Assembly (NCBI RefSeq): GCF_027921765.1 | Contig: NZ_BSEJ01000002.1 | Coordinates: 124,001 to 188,000, forward strand | Source of the DNA: Microbacterium barkeri | Lineage (GTDB): Bacteria > Actinomycetota > Actinomycetes > Actinomycetales > Microbacteriaceae | Length of the DNA stretch: 64,000 nucleotides | Direction of reading: 5' to 3' | In this document: positions 26,235 to 36,111 of the stretch, one piece after another | How the letters are laid out: each line of letters opens with the position of its first letter | Position numbering within the stretch: position 1 is the stretch's first letter | The notes under the pieces: generated by a model | Databases searched by the model: none | Seen by the model: the letters and a program-made list of their open reading frames with translations, nothing else | What the model was told of the DNA's origin: nothing | Made by a program: the position numbers and the translations under genes

Positions 26235-27131
26235 CTACTCGTCGTCGGGGTCGCCGCCCGCGAGCTCCTCGAGCTCGCGCTCCCACGCGTCCTTCGCGAG
26301 GCGATACCAGAGGTAGAACGAGAAGGCCGCGAACACCGCCCACTCGACCGCGTAGAAGAGATTCAGCCAGTTGACCGGCCCCGCCACCTCGGGAGCCGGC
26401 GACGAGATCGCCGTCAGCTCCGTCTCGACGAGGCCCGCGATCGGGTCATCCGAGGTGAGGTACGGGCGGTAGACGTCGATCCGCTCGCCGTCGATCTCGG
26501 TGTCGTGCCACCGGCTGAGCAGCGCGGCAGGCGACATCCGCGTCATCTCGTCCACGTCGTCACCCGGCGGCAGCTGCGGCCCCTCGTCGGAGATGACCCG
26601 CCCGGTGAGCGGCGTCGGCTGCCAGTCGACGACGTGCCGCAGCTCGGGGGCGACGTACTTCTCCTCCGCGCGCTCCTCGAGTGCGGCCACGGCGGCGTCG
26701 GCGTCCTCGCGGGCGGCGGTCCAGCCGAGCGCGACGGCGATCGACCGGCTCTCGGGGTAGACCGCGAGGGCGAACTGCCCCGTGACCCAGTAGCCCTCGA
26801 CACCGTCGTCGAAGCGCGACGAGACGACGATGAAGTCGCCGGGCACCCACTGGCCTTCGAGGGAGACCTTCTGGCCGACGAGCGCGTCGTCGAGGTACTG
26901 CCCCGGCCGCACGACCTCGTCGATCGGGCGGATGATCTCGGTCGCGCCGTCCTCGGGGGGATCGGTGTCGATCGCGCGCGCGAGCTGCCACTGCAGGAGC
27001 CACGAGAACACGCCGGCCACGACGAGGCACAGCAGCAGCATCGCGATCCAGCGCGGCCGCAGCATGACCTCGCGCAGCGTCGGCGGGAAGACCTGCGTCT
27101 CGCTCGCAGCGGGTGGCGCGGGATCGGCCAT
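26235..27131 (-). CDS. SURF1 family cytochrome oxidase assembly protein
   Basis: The protein has 298 residues with one N-terminal TM helix (WIAMLLLCLVVAGVFSWLLQ) and one near the C-terminus (NLFYAVEWAVFAAFSFYLWY). The periplasmic domain has GQKVSLEGQWVPGDF and AVALGWTAAR, consistent with SURF1. SURF1 assists haem insertion or assembly of aa3-type cytochrome c oxidase in the membrane. Its start base coincides with the end of guaB3, and it is followed closely by the kinase gene. Confidence 0.88.
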   Translation of the reverse strand: MADPAPPAASETQVFPPTLREVMLRPRWIAMLLLCLVVAGVFSWLLQWQLARAIDTDPPEDGATEIIRPIDEVVRPGQYLDDALVGQKVSLEGQWVPGDFIVVSSRFDDGVEGYWVTGQFALAVYPESRSIAVALGWTAAREDADAAVAALEERAEEKYVAPELRHVVDWQPTPLTGRVISDEGPQLPPGDDVDEMTRMSPAALLSRWHDTEIDGERIDVYRPYLTSDDPIAGLVETELTAISSPAPEVAGPVNWLNLFYAVEWAVFAAFSFYLWYRLAKDAWERELEELAGGDPDDE

Positions 27132-28249
27132 CAGTGCACAGGGTTCACGACGACGTCGACGCGCTGGAACTCCTTCAGGTCGGAGTATCCCGTCGTCGCC
27201 ATCGACTTGCGCAGCGCCCCGATGAGGTTCGCCGTGCCATCCGCCACGAGGGCGGGCCCGTAGAGGACCTCCTCGAGCGTGCCGACCTGGTCGACCTTCA
27301 CGCGGTGGCCGCGCGGGAGCTTTGGGTGGTGCGCCTCGGGTCCCCAGTGGTAGCCGTTGCCGGGTGCATCGGTCGCGCGGGCGAGCGCGACGCCGAGCAT
27401 CACCGCGTCCGCGCCCATGGCGAGCGCCTTCACGATGTCGCCCGAGGTCCCCACGCCGCCGTCGGCGATCACGTGCACGTAGCGTCCGCCCGACTCGTCG
27501 AGGTAGTCGCGGCGCGCGCCTGCCACGTCGGCGACCGCGGTCGCCATGGGCGTGGTGACGCCGAGGGTCGCGCGGGTCGTGGACGCCGCTCCCCCGCCGA
27601 ATCCGACGAGCACGCCGGCCGCGCCCGTGCGCATGAGATGGAGGGCCGCAGTGTACGTGCCGACGCCGCCGACGATGACCGGCACGTCGAGCTCGTAGAT
27701 GAACTCCTTGAGGTTCAGCGGCTCAGCCGCGCTCGAGACGTGCTCGGCGGACACCGTGGTGCCCCGGATCACGAACAGGTCGACGCCCGCGGCGACGACC
27801 GTCTCGTAGAGCTCCTTCGTGCGCTGCGGCGACAGCGCGCCGGCCACCGTGACGCCGGCGTCGCGGATCTCGGCGAGACGCGCCGTGATGAGCTCGGGCT
27901 TGATCGGCTCGGAGTAGAGCGCCTGCATGCGGGCGGTCGCGGAGCGCTCGGGCAGCGACGCGATCTCCGCGAGCAGCGGCTCCGGGTCCTCATAGCGCGT
28001 CCACAGACCCTCGAGGTCGAGGACGCCGAGGCCGCCGAGCTTGCCCAGCATGATCGCGGTCTGCGGGCTCACAACCGAGTCCATCGGCGCGCCGACGACG
28101 GGCACGTCGAACGTGTACGCGTCGATCGCCCACGTCGTGGAGACGTCCTCGGGGTTGCGCGTGCGCCGCGAGGGCACGACCGCGATGTCGTCGAACGTGT
28201 ACGCGGGTCGACCCCGCTTGCCGCGGCCCAGCTCGATGTCACTGCTCAC
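27131..28249 (-). CDS. guaB3: GuaB3 family IMP dehydrogenase-related protein
   Basis: This 372-residue TIM-barrel protein has IMPDH-like phosphate-binding and dinucleotide segments (VVGAPMDSVVSPQTA, GRYVHVIADGGVGTSGDIV) but no CBS domains. The loop that carries the catalytic Cys in IMPDH (GPGSICTTR in the window's GuaB) reads GFGGGAASTTRATLG here, with Ser in place of Cys. That fits the actinobacterial GuaB3 paralogue family, whose activity is uncertain. It should not be counted as a second IMPDH on this evidence. SURF1 overlaps its stop. Confidence 0.92.
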   Translation of the reverse strand: MSSDIELGRGKRGRPAYTFDDIAVVPSRRTRNPEDVSTTWAIDAYTFDVPVVGAPMDSVVSPQTAIMLGKLGGLGVLDLEGLWTRYEDPEPLLAEIASLPERSATARMQALYSEPIKPELITARLAEIRDAGVTVAGALSPQRTKELYETVVAAGVDLFVIRGTTVSAEHVSSAAEPLNLKEFIYELDVPVIVGGVGTYTAALHLMRTGAAGVLVGFGGGAASTTRATLGVTTPMATAVADVAGARRDYLDESGGRYVHVIADGGVGTSGDIVKALAMGADAVMLGVALARATDAPGNGYHWGPEAHHPKLPRGHRVKVDQVGTLEEVLYGPALVADGTANLIGALRKSMATTGYSDLKEFQRVDVVVNPVH

Positions 28250-28305
28250 CCGCCCAGCCTACCTGGCCGGGTGACGGCCATCCGGATCCGCGCCGCGGCG
28301 CGCGA

Positions 28306-28581
28306 TCAGGCCGCGTAGCGGCCGGAGGCGATGGCCTTCGCGCGCTTCTTCTCGGCCTCCTCCTCGCGGTTCTTGGGAGGTGTCGTCGCGACGAGCTCGG
28401 CGAGCAGGTGCTGGGTGGCGTGGGCGATCTCCGCGACCGCGCGGTCGAACGCCTCGCGGTTCGCCATCGACGGCTTCGTCGTGCCGGCGATCTTGCGGAC
28501 GTACTGCAGCGCCGCCGCGTGCACCTCCTCGGAGGTCGCGGCGGGCTCGAAGTTGTGGAGGGTGTGGATGCTTCGGCACAT
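28306..28581 (-). CDS. DUF2277 domain-containing protein
   Basis: The protein has 91 residues. It starts MCRSIHTLHNFEPAATSEEV and has YVRKIAGTTKPS and an Arg/Lys-rich tail, matching the short DUF2277 family. CRSI and the HNF segment are conserved in the family. The function is unknown; no signal or membrane segment is present. It lies between guaB3 and guaB on the same strand. Confidence 0.88.
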   Translation of the reverse strand: MCRSIHTLHNFEPAATSEEVHAAALQYVRKIAGTTKPSMANREAFDRAVAEIAHATQHLLAELVATTPPKNREEEAEKKRAKAIASGRYAA

Positions 28582-28630
28582 ACCCGCACGGTACGCCCGG
28601 GGCTCGGAGGGGTCCAGGGGCGTCGACGAC

Positions 28631-28658
28631 GAAGGCCCCCGCCGGAGCAGGGGCCTTC
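28631..28658 (-). terminator. guaB terminator hairpin
   Basis: GAAGGCCCC (28631-28639) pairs with GGGGCCTTC (28650-28658) around 10 nt, 11 bp beyond the guaB stop codon. Confidence 0.7.
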
Positions 28659-28669
28659 TGTCGAGCGGC

Positions 28670-30277
<1,608 letters not shown>

Positions 30278-30301
30278 TCACACCCCGCGCACAGGAAAGC
30301 C

Positions 30302-31156
30302 TCAGGCGGCGCGCGCCCGCGCCATCCGCCGTCCGACCACTCCATGACGTGGGCTGAAGAGGTAGACGAGAGTGAAGACGACGCCCTGGACGAGGATGAC
30401 GAGCGCCCCCGACGCGGCATCCAGCCAGTAGCTGAGGTAGATGCCGATCACCGAGCAGGCGGCCGACAGGATCGGCGCGATGACGAGCATCCGCCCGAAT
30501 CGGTCGGTGAGGAGGTGCGCGGTCGCGCCCGGGATGATGAGCATCGCGACGACGAGGATGACGCCGACCACCTGGAGCGCGACCACCGCGGTCAGCGCGA
30601 GGACGCCGAGCAGGATGGCGCCCAGCAGACGGGGCGAGAGCCCGATCGCGAACGCATGGGTCGGGTCGAATGCGTAGAGCGTGAGATCGCGTCGCTTCAC
30701 GAGCAGCACGACGAGGGCGACCGCGGCGAGCGCGCCGATCTGGATGAGGTCGCCGTCGGAGACGCCGAGGATGTTCCCGAAGATGATGTGGTTGAGATCG
30801 GTCTGACTCGGCGTCACGGAGATGAGGGCGAGCCCGAGCGCGAAGAGGGTCGTGAAGACGATGCCGATCGCGGCGTCCTCCTTCACGCGGCTCGTGTCGC
30901 GGAGCACGCCGATGAGCGCGACCGCGAGCAGCCCGAAGGCGAGCGCGCCGAGCGCGAACGGCGCGCCGAGGATATACGCGATGACGACGCCCGGCAGCAC
31001 TGCGTGCGAGACGGCGTCGCCCATGAGCGACCATCCGACGAGCACGAGCCAGCACGACAGCAGGGCGCAGACGACCGCGGCGACGACGGTCGCGGCGAGC
31101 GCGCGGACCATGAAGTCGTACTGAAGCGGCTCGAGGAGGAGGTCGAGGGGGTTCAT
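30302..31156 (-). CDS. metal ABC transporter permease (Mn/Zn type)
   Basis: This 284-residue ABC-3 family permease has about nine hydrophobic segments. Typical stretches are LVGWSLMGDAVSHAVLPGVV near the N-terminus and QVVGVILVVAMLIIPGATAH, followed by a PRHGVVGRRMARARAA tail. It forms the membrane channel for a divalent metal delivered by the binding protein. The gene overlaps the upstream ATPase gene by 4 nt; all three components form one operon. Confidence 0.92.
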   Translation of the reverse strand: MNPLDLLLEPLQYDFMVRALAATVVAAVVCALLSCWLVLVGWSLMGDAVSHAVLPGVVIAYILGAPFALGALAFGLLAVALIGVLRDTSRVKEDAAIGIVFTTLFALGLALISVTPSQTDLNHIIFGNILGVSDGDLIQIGALAAVALVVLLVKRRDLTLYAFDPTHAFAIGLSPRLLGAILLGVLALTAVVALQVVGVILVVAMLIIPGATAHLLTDRFGRMLVIAPILSAACSVIGIYLSYWLDAASGALVILVQGVVFTLVYLFSPRHGVVGRRMARARAA

Positions 31157-31878
31157 GCGGCCTCCCCGAGCCCGAAGGCGCGTGCGAGGTTCTCCGGCCG
31201 CAGCGCCTCGCCGACCGGGCCGTGGAAGAGGGGCCGGCGCAGGAGGAGGATGGCCTCGTCGGCCAGCTCGGGAAGCGCGTGCAGGTCATGGGTCGAGACG
31301 AGCACCGCACAGCCGTCGGCCGCGAGCTCGCGGAGGAGCCGCACGATCGTCGCCTCGGAGCGCTTGTCGACCCCGGCGAAGGGCTCGTCGAGCAGGAGGA
31401 TCCGCGCCTCCTGCGCGATGCCGCGCGCGACGAACGCGCGCTTGCGCTGACCTCCCGACAGCTGGCCGATCTGGCGGTCTGCGAAATCGACGAGGTCGAC
31501 CCGCTCGAGGGCCTCCTCGACGGCCGCGCGATCATCGGGGCGGGCCCGCCGCGTCAGGCCCTGGCGCCCGTAGCGCCCCATCATGACGACGTCGCGCACG
31601 GAGACCGGGAACGCCCAGTCGACGTCCTCGCTCTGCGGCACGTAGCCGACGATGCCGCGCCGACGGGCGACAGCGGGCGACCCGCCCTCGATGCGGACGC
31701 TGCCGGCGTCGGGGCGGATGAGCCCGAGCGCGGTCTTGAAGAGCGTGGACTTGCCCGACCCGTTCATCCCGATGAGGGCCGTCACCTTCCCGGCCTCGAG
31801 GGTCGCGGACGCGGCGTCGAGAGCGAGGATGTCGCGGTAGCGGACTGTGATGTCGGCGAGCTCGATCGCGGGACTCAT
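31153..31878 (-). CDS. metal ABC transporter ATP-binding protein (Mn/Zn type)
   Basis: The protein has 241 residues. Walker A GMNGSGKSTLFKTAL, Q-loop YVPQSEDVDW, signature LSGGQRKRAFVARGIAQ, Walker B ILLLDEPFAG and switch STHDLHAL are all present. YVPQ...DWAFPV and GRYGR are typical of the zinc/manganese group. It drives uptake by the adjacent permease and overlaps both neighbours by 4 nt. Confidence 0.94.
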   Translation of the reverse strand: MSPAIELADITVRYRDILALDAASATLEAGKVTALIGMNGSGKSTLFKTALGLIRPDAGSVRIEGGSPAVARRRGIVGYVPQSEDVDWAFPVSVRDVVMMGRYGRQGLTRRARPDDRAAVEEALERVDLVDFADRQIGQLSGGQRKRAFVARGIAQEARILLLDEPFAGVDKRSEATIVRLLRELAADGCAVLVSTHDLHALPELADEAILLLRRPLFHGPVGEALRPENLARAFGLGEAA

Positions 31879-32780
31879 CCGGTCAGCCCCTCGACGATGA
31901 GCGACGCGTCATGCCGGATGAGGTGGAGGTAGGTGGGAACGGGCCCCTCCGGCTCGGAGAGGGAGTCGACGTAGAGCGTGCCGCCGAACGCCGCGCCCGT
32001 CGCCTCGACGACCTGCTGCATGGGCTTGTCCGACACCGTCGACTCGCAGAACACGGCTCGGACGCCGTTCTCCTCGACGAACTCGATGGCGGCGGCGATC
32101 TGCTGAGGCGTCGCCTGCTGCTCGGCGTTGACGGGCCAGATGTACGCCTCGGTGAGCCCCGCGTCACGCGCGAGGTACGAGAACGCCCCCTCGCATGTGA
32201 CGAGCGCCCGCTCGTTCTCCGGCAGCGGCGCGAGCGCGTCGACGAGCTCGTCCTGCACGGCCTGCAGCTGCTGCGCGTAGGCCTCTCCGTTCGCCGCGAA
32301 GTCGTCGGCGTGCTCGGGGTCGAGCTCGCTGAACGCCTCGACCATGTTGTCGACGTACACCTGCACGTTGACGGGGCTCATCCAGGCGTGCGGGTTGGGC
32401 TTGCCGGCGTACGCATCGCCGGCGATGTCGATGGGTTCGACGCCCTCCGACACGACGACGTGCGGCACGTCGACGGAGTCCACGAACTGCGCGAACCACG
32501 CCTCGAGGTTGAGGCCGTTGTCGAGGATGAGGTCGGCGTCGGCGGCACGCCGGATGTCGCCTGGCGTCGGCTCGTAGCCGTGGATCTCGGCCCCGACCTT
32601 CGTGATCGACTCGACCGAGAGGTGCTCGCCCGCGACATTGCGGGCGATGTCGGCGAGCACGGTGAAGGTGGTGAGGACGACCGGGCGGTCGTCATCCTGG
32701 GGCGCGGCGCCCCCGGCGCACCCCGAGAGCAGGGCGACCGCCGCGAGGACGGCACCGCCCCGGACGAGATTTTTCGGCAT
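31875..32780 (-). CDS. metal ABC transporter substrate-binding lipoprotein (probably Mn type)
   Basis: This 301-residue cluster A-I binding protein has a signal peptide ending in the lipobox LLSGCAGG. Metal ligands are readable: His in GAEIHGYEPTPGD, His in PNPHAWMSPVN, Glu in VFCESTVSD and Asp in IRHDASLIV. A His-His-Glu-Asp set and the lack of a His-rich loop favour manganese (PsaA/MntC-like) over ZnuA-like zinc proteins. The ATG has no ribosome binding site, and a promoter -10 sits directly before it, so the mRNA is probably leaderless. It is the first gene of the operon. Confidence 0.9.
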   Translation of the reverse strand: MPKNLVRGGAVLAAVALLSGCAGGAAPQDDDRPVVLTTFTVLADIARNVAGEHLSVESITKVGAEIHGYEPTPGDIRRAADADLILDNGLNLEAWFAQFVDSVDVPHVVVSEGVEPIDIAGDAYAGKPNPHAWMSPVNVQVYVDNMVEAFSELDPEHADDFAANGEAYAQQLQAVQDELVDALAPLPENERALVTCEGAFSYLARDAGLTEAYIWPVNAEQQATPQQIAAAIEFVEENGVRAVFCESTVSDKPMQQVVEATGAAFGGTLYVDSLSEPEGPVPTYLHLIRHDASLIVEGLTG

Positions 32781-32815
32781 ACCGAAAAAGTAGCTTTTCG
32801 GTGAACCGAAAACAA
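32770..32815 (-). promoter_or_regulatory. leaderless promoter with two palindromic metalloregulator boxes
   Basis: On the minus strand a -35-like TTGTTT (32815-32810), a 17-nt spacer and a -10-like TACTTT (32792-32787) place the start point at the A of the ATG (32780). Box 1, 32770-32789, is a near-palindrome with TTTTTCGG/CCGAAAAA halves and covers the start codon. Box 2, 32795-32812, is TTTTCGG-N4-CCGAAAA inside the promoter spacer. The form resembles DtxR/MntR-type sites, not the AT-rich Zur box. Confidence 0.65.
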
Positions 32816-32930
32816 GGCGCTTGCGGATGGGCGCCGAGGCGCGGTAGGCGGATGGCACGACACGGAGTCGCGGCTGGCGGCTGGCGGCACCGGGCGCGGC
32901 CGTGAGCGCCGTCACGCCGTCCGCCGCACG

Positions 32931-33183
32931 CCGTCACCGGAATCGGACCCGTGGGGCACGAGTCCGTCACCGGAATCGGACCCGTGGGGCACGAGTCGCC
33001 TCCTGCGCACGACACGCGCACACACGCCCCAGCCATCCGAATCCGCGTCCCTCAGCAGGTGACGACCGCAGCCAGCACCGTCACCGGAATCGGACCCGTG
33101 GGGCACGAGTAGCCTCCTGCGCACGACACGCGCACACCAGCCCCAGCCATCCGAATCCGCGTCCCTCAGTAGGTGACGACCGC
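32931..33183. repeat. family I inverted-repeat modules: one partial and two full copies
   Basis: Part of the 600-bp gap upstream of the metal importer. A 33-bp partial unit (32931-32963) is followed by full units starting at 32964 and 33078 (period 114). The units carry the same arms as the 15.0-kb array, GGAATCGGACCCGTGGGGC and GCCCCAGCCATCCGAATCC, in the same orientation but with a different centre and an extra 3' segment GTCCCTCAG-AGGTGACGACC. The stretch 32816-32930 before them shows no feature except GCGGATGGC at 32848. Confidence 0.88.
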
Positions 33184-33214
33184 GGTCACAACCGTCGAGT
33201 CACCCGCCCACTCG

Positions 33215-33321
33215 CCGCGAAACGCGGTGACCGGGCGCCGATTCGACGCGAAACGGGGAATGACTCGCTGGCTCTTGCCGCGAAACGCGGCGACCCGCCA
33301 CCCCTTTGCCGCGAAACGCGG
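33215..33321. repeat. three CCGCGAAACGCGG mini-hairpins
   Basis: The 13-bp perfect inverted repeat CCGCGAAACGCGG (5-bp stem, AAA loop) occurs at 33215-33227, 33278-33290 and 33309-33321, with a degenerate GACGCGAAACGGGG between. The last two are followed by CGACCCGCC. They lie within 170 bp of the rarD stop codon, on its 3' side. Confidence 0.8.
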
Positions 33322-33380
33322 CGACCCGCCGCCGCGCTTCGACCCCAGAACGCCGCCCCAGAACGCCCCAGAAACCCGCC

Positions 33381-34325
33381 TCAGGCGACGGGCTCGGGCT
33401 CCAGGGCCGGTCGGGGGCGACGGGCGTGCCGGATCATGTCCACGCTCAGCACGACGAGCGCGACCCAGACGATGCCGAAGCCGATCCACCTCTCGAGCGG
33501 CATGGGCTCGTGGAGCACGACGACGCCGACGAGGAACTGCAGGATCGGCGCGATGAACTGCAGGAGCCCCACCGCCGTCAGCGAGATGCGCCGGGCGCCT
33601 GCCGCGAAGAGCAGCAGCGGCACGGCCGTGGCGACGCCCGCGAGCGACAGCATCACGGTGTGCAGCGTGCTGACGGTTCCGTAGGTCAGCCCCGCCGTCG
33701 CCGCGAAGACGACGAGCTGCACGACCGCGACCGGCGCGAGCCACATCGTCTCGAGCGCGAGGCCGCTGACCGCGTCGACCGCGCCGCCGATCCGGTTCTT
33801 GACGAGCCCGTAGAGGCCGAACGACGTGCTGAGGATGAGCGCGATCCACGGCACGGAGCCGTATCCGACCACGATCACGACCACCGCCGCCGCCGCGATG
33901 CCGACCGCGGCCCACTGGGCGGGGCGCAGCCGCTCATGCAGCACGAGCACCGCGAGGACGACCGTCGTGATCGGGTTGATGAAGTACCCGAGGCTCGACT
34001 CCACGACGTGCCCGGTGAGGGTCGCGATGAGGAAGGTCTGCCAGTTGACGTAGATGAGGACGCCGGCGATCGCGGTCCACAGCGCGAGACGGGGGTTCCG
34101 CAGCACCGCGATCATCCGGCCCCATCCGCGCGCGACGGTGAGCAGGATGGCGCAGAAGACGAGCGAGAGGAGGACGCGCCAGGCGACGACCTCCCAGGGG
34201 CCGGTCGGCGCGAGGAAGACGAAGTAGAGCGGGAGCACACCCCACAGCAGGTAGGCGCTGAAGCCGTACCCCGTGCCGAGCGCCCGCTCGCGTTCCGAGG
34301 ATCCAGTGGCGGAGAGCGTGGTCAC
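33381..34325 (-). CDS. rarD: RarD-like EamA family transporter
   Basis: The protein has 314 residues and ten hydrophobic segments (two EamA units). RarD signatures are GTGYGFSAYLLWGVLPLYF at the start, WRVLLSLVF, YVNWQTFLIATLTGHVVESS, LGYFINPI and the second-half LTAVGLLQFIAPILQFLVGV. Members of the drug/metabolite transporter superfamily move small metabolites; the RarD substrate is not established. Hairpin repeats follow its stop codon. Confidence 0.92.
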   Translation of the reverse strand: MTTLSATGSSERERALGTGYGFSAYLLWGVLPLYFVFLAPTGPWEVVAWRVLLSLVFCAILLTVARGWGRMIAVLRNPRLALWTAIAGVLIYVNWQTFLIATLTGHVVESSLGYFINPITTVVLAVLVLHERLRPAQWAAVGIAAAAVVVIVVGYGSVPWIALILSTSFGLYGLVKNRIGGAVDAVSGLALETMWLAPVAVVQLVVFAATAGLTYGTVSTLHTVMLSLAGVATAVPLLLFAAGARRISLTAVGLLQFIAPILQFLVGVVVLHEPMPLERWIGFGIVWVALVVLSVDMIRHARRPRPALEPEPVA

Positions 34326-34431
34326 CGATCCAGCCTAGGTCGGCAGGCGGTCCGCGAGGGCGCCCGGGACGGTGCCGCGGCGGTCATCCTCCGGCGCATT
34401 CCTGCCACGCGGTCATCCCCGCGCATGCAGA

Positions 34432-34459
34432 AGGGCCCGACGCCGAAGCGCCGGGCCCT
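34432..34459 (-). terminator. groES terminator hairpin
   Basis: AGGGCCCG (34432-34439) pairs with CGGGCCCT (34452-34459), 17 bp after the groES stop codon. The loop has a smaller CGC/GCG pairing. Confidence 0.65.
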
Positions 34460-34476
34460 CCAGGAAAGGCGTGTCG

Positions 34477-34773
34477 TCAGCGGACGACGACCGCGAGCAC
34501 GTCGCGGGCCGAGAGCACCAGGTACTCGTCGGCGCCGAACTTGACCTCGGTCCCGCCGTACTTGCTGTACAGGACGCGGTCGCCGACGGCGACGTCGAGC
34601 GGAACGCGGTTGCCGTTGTCGTCAATGCGGCCGGGGCCCACGGCCACGACCTCGCCCTCCTGGGGCTTCTCCTTGGCGGTGTCGGGGATGACCAGACCGC
34701 TGGCGGTGGTCTGCTCGGCCTCGACCTGCTTGATGACGATGCGGTCCTCGAGCGGCTTGATGGAAACCGACAC
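34477..34773 (-). CDS. groES: co-chaperonin GroES
   Basis: This 98-residue protein is the heptameric lid of the GroEL chamber. It reads [20 protein letters not shown], the mobile loop [45 protein letters not shown] and [15 protein letters not shown]. No groEL follows; a terminator hairpin lies right after the stop, so groEL must be elsewhere. Two CIRCE elements upstream indicate HrcA control. Confidence 0.97.
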   Translation of the reverse strand: MSVSIKPLEDRIVIKQVEAEQTTASGLVIPDTAKEKPQEGEVVAVGPGRIDDNGNRVPLDVAVGDRVLYSKYGGTEVKFGADEYLVLSARDVLAVVVR

Positions 34774-34812
34774 GGTGTACCTCTTCTTTCGTTGCTTCGA
34801 CGGAAGACTCAG

Positions 34813-34885
34813 TTCGCACTCTCATGACGAGAGTGCTAACGCCAGTGTAGGGCGGGACCTGGCACTCCCGCAACGCGAGTGCCAA
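34813..34885 (-). promoter_or_regulatory. groES promoter with two CIRCE (HrcA) operators
   Basis: CIRCE 1 (34813-34839) has GCACTC-N9-GAGTGC with flanking TAA. CIRCE 2 (34859-34885) has GGCACTC-N9-GAGTGCC. On the minus strand TTGCGG (34873-34868), 18 nt, then TACACT (34849-34844) form a promoter: CIRCE 2 covers the -35 and CIRCE 1 the start point. CIRCE is the known binding site of the heat-shock repressor HrcA. CIRCE 2 also lies 15 bp before the divergent methyltransferase start. Confidence 0.88.
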
Positions 34886-34899
34886 TTCGAGGACACAGG

Positions 34900-36108
34900 A
34901 TGACACGCGAGAATGGACGCATGGAGCAGGGAGAACTCGACGCGCTGCTGACCGCCGAGGGCCTGGCCCTGCTCGACGCGCTGGACCCCGTGGAGACGAC
35001 GGCGGATGTCGCCCGCACGGTATCGCGCCTCCGGGCCGCGGGCCACTCCCCCGACCTCGTCTCGGCGGTCGTCGGCCAGGTGCGTCTGCGGTCGCGGGCC
35101 GAGACGAAGTTCGGCCCCTTCGCGGCGCGCATGCTCTTCACCCGCGCGGGGGTCGAGCAGGCGACGCGGATGGCCGTGGCCGCGCACCATGCAGGGCGCA
35201 TGCGCGCGGCGGGAATCGAGCGCGTGGCCGACCTCGGCTGCGGCATCGGCGGCGACGCGCTCGCGTTCGCCGGCGTCGGGATGGAGGTGCTCGCAGTCGA
35301 CGCGGACCCTGTGACGGCGGCCCTCGCGGCCTACAACCTGCGGCCGTTCGGGGATGCCGTGGAGGTGCGCTCCCAGCGCGCCGAGGAGGTCGACCTCTCC
35401 GGCTGGGACGCCGTCTGGCTCGACCCCGCGCGTCGCACGAGCGGTCATTCCGAGACTCGCCGGGTGTCGCCATCCGACTACTCCCCCGCGCTCGACTGGG
35501 CGCACGCGCTCGGCGAGCGGATGCCCGTGGGCATGAAGCTCGGGCCGGCTCACGATCGCGAGGCGCTCCCGGACGAGGTCGAGGCGCAGTGGGTGAGCGT
35601 CGACGGGTCGACCGTCGAGCTCGTGCTCTGGTCGGGGGCGCTCGCGCGTGACGGCGTGCGGCGGTCCGCGCTCGTCATCCGCGGCGACGCGTCGCACGAG
35701 CTCACCGCTCCCGCCGACACCGAGGACGAGCCGGTGCACGAGCTCGGGGCGTTCCTGCACGAGCCCGAGGGCGCCGTCATCCGCGCGCGCCTCGTCGGCG
35801 AGGTCGCCCGATCGCTCGAGGCCGGCCCGATCGCTCCCGGCATCGCGTATCTCACGGGCGATGCCGCGCTGACGACGCCGTTCGTCTCGTCGTTCCGCGT
35901 CCGCGAGACGCTCCCCGCCGACGTCAAGGCGCTCGCGAAGGCGCTCCGCGCCCGCGGGATCGGCACCCTCGAGATCAAGAAGCGCGGCGTCGACGTCGAT
36001 CCGGCGCTCCTCCGGAAGAAGCTCAATCTGCGCGGCGACGCATCGGCGACGCTGTTCGTGACGCGCATCGGCGGCCGGCGCGCCGCCATCCTCGCGGACC
36101 GCGTGTAG
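34900..36108 (+). CDS. class I SAM-dependent methyltransferase with THUMP-like C-terminal domain
   Basis: The protein has about 402 residues. A helical N-terminal part is followed by a Rossmann methyltransferase core with ADLGCGIGGDALAFAG (motif I), VLAVDADP (motif II) and DAVWLDPARR, where the target-binding motif resembles DPxR. The C-terminal region (LKIKKRGVDV-type segment reading LEIKKRGVDVDPALLRKKL) matches the THUMP-like domain of this family. The substrate, possibly RNA, is unknown. The ATG at 34900 has a gagg site; MEQGEL at 34921 is an alternative. It ends 3 bp before the converging DUF4190 stop. Confidence 0.82.
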   Translation: MTRENGRMEQGELDALLTAEGLALLDALDPVETTADVARTVSRLRAAGHSPDLVSAVVGQVRLRSRAETKFGPFAARMLFTRAGVEQATRMAVAAHHAGRMRAAGIERVADLGCGIGGDALAFAGVGMEVLAVDADPVTAALAAYNLRPFGDAVEVRSQRAEEVDLSGWDAVWLDPARRTSGHSETRRVSPSDYSPALDWAHALGERMPVGMKLGPAHDREALPDEVEAQWVSVDGSTVELVLWSGALARDGVRRSALVIRGDASHELTAPADTEDEPVHELGAFLHEPEGAVIRARLVGEVARSLEAGPIAPGIAYLTGDAALTTPFVSSFRVRETLPADVKALAKALRARGIGTLEIKKRGVDVDPALLRKKLNLRGDASATLFVTRIGGRRAAILADRV

Positions 36109-36111
36109 CGG

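Noticed and set aside
27131..28249. Second functional IMP dehydrogenase
   Set aside because: The catalytic Cys position is Ser and the CBS domains are absent; it matches the GuaB3 paralogue pattern.
32770..32812. Zur (zinc uptake regulator) box
   Set aside because: Known Zur sites are AT-rich with a TGAnAATnATTnTCA-like pattern. The CGG/CCG-centred halves here do not fit, and the ligands of the binding protein suggest manganese.
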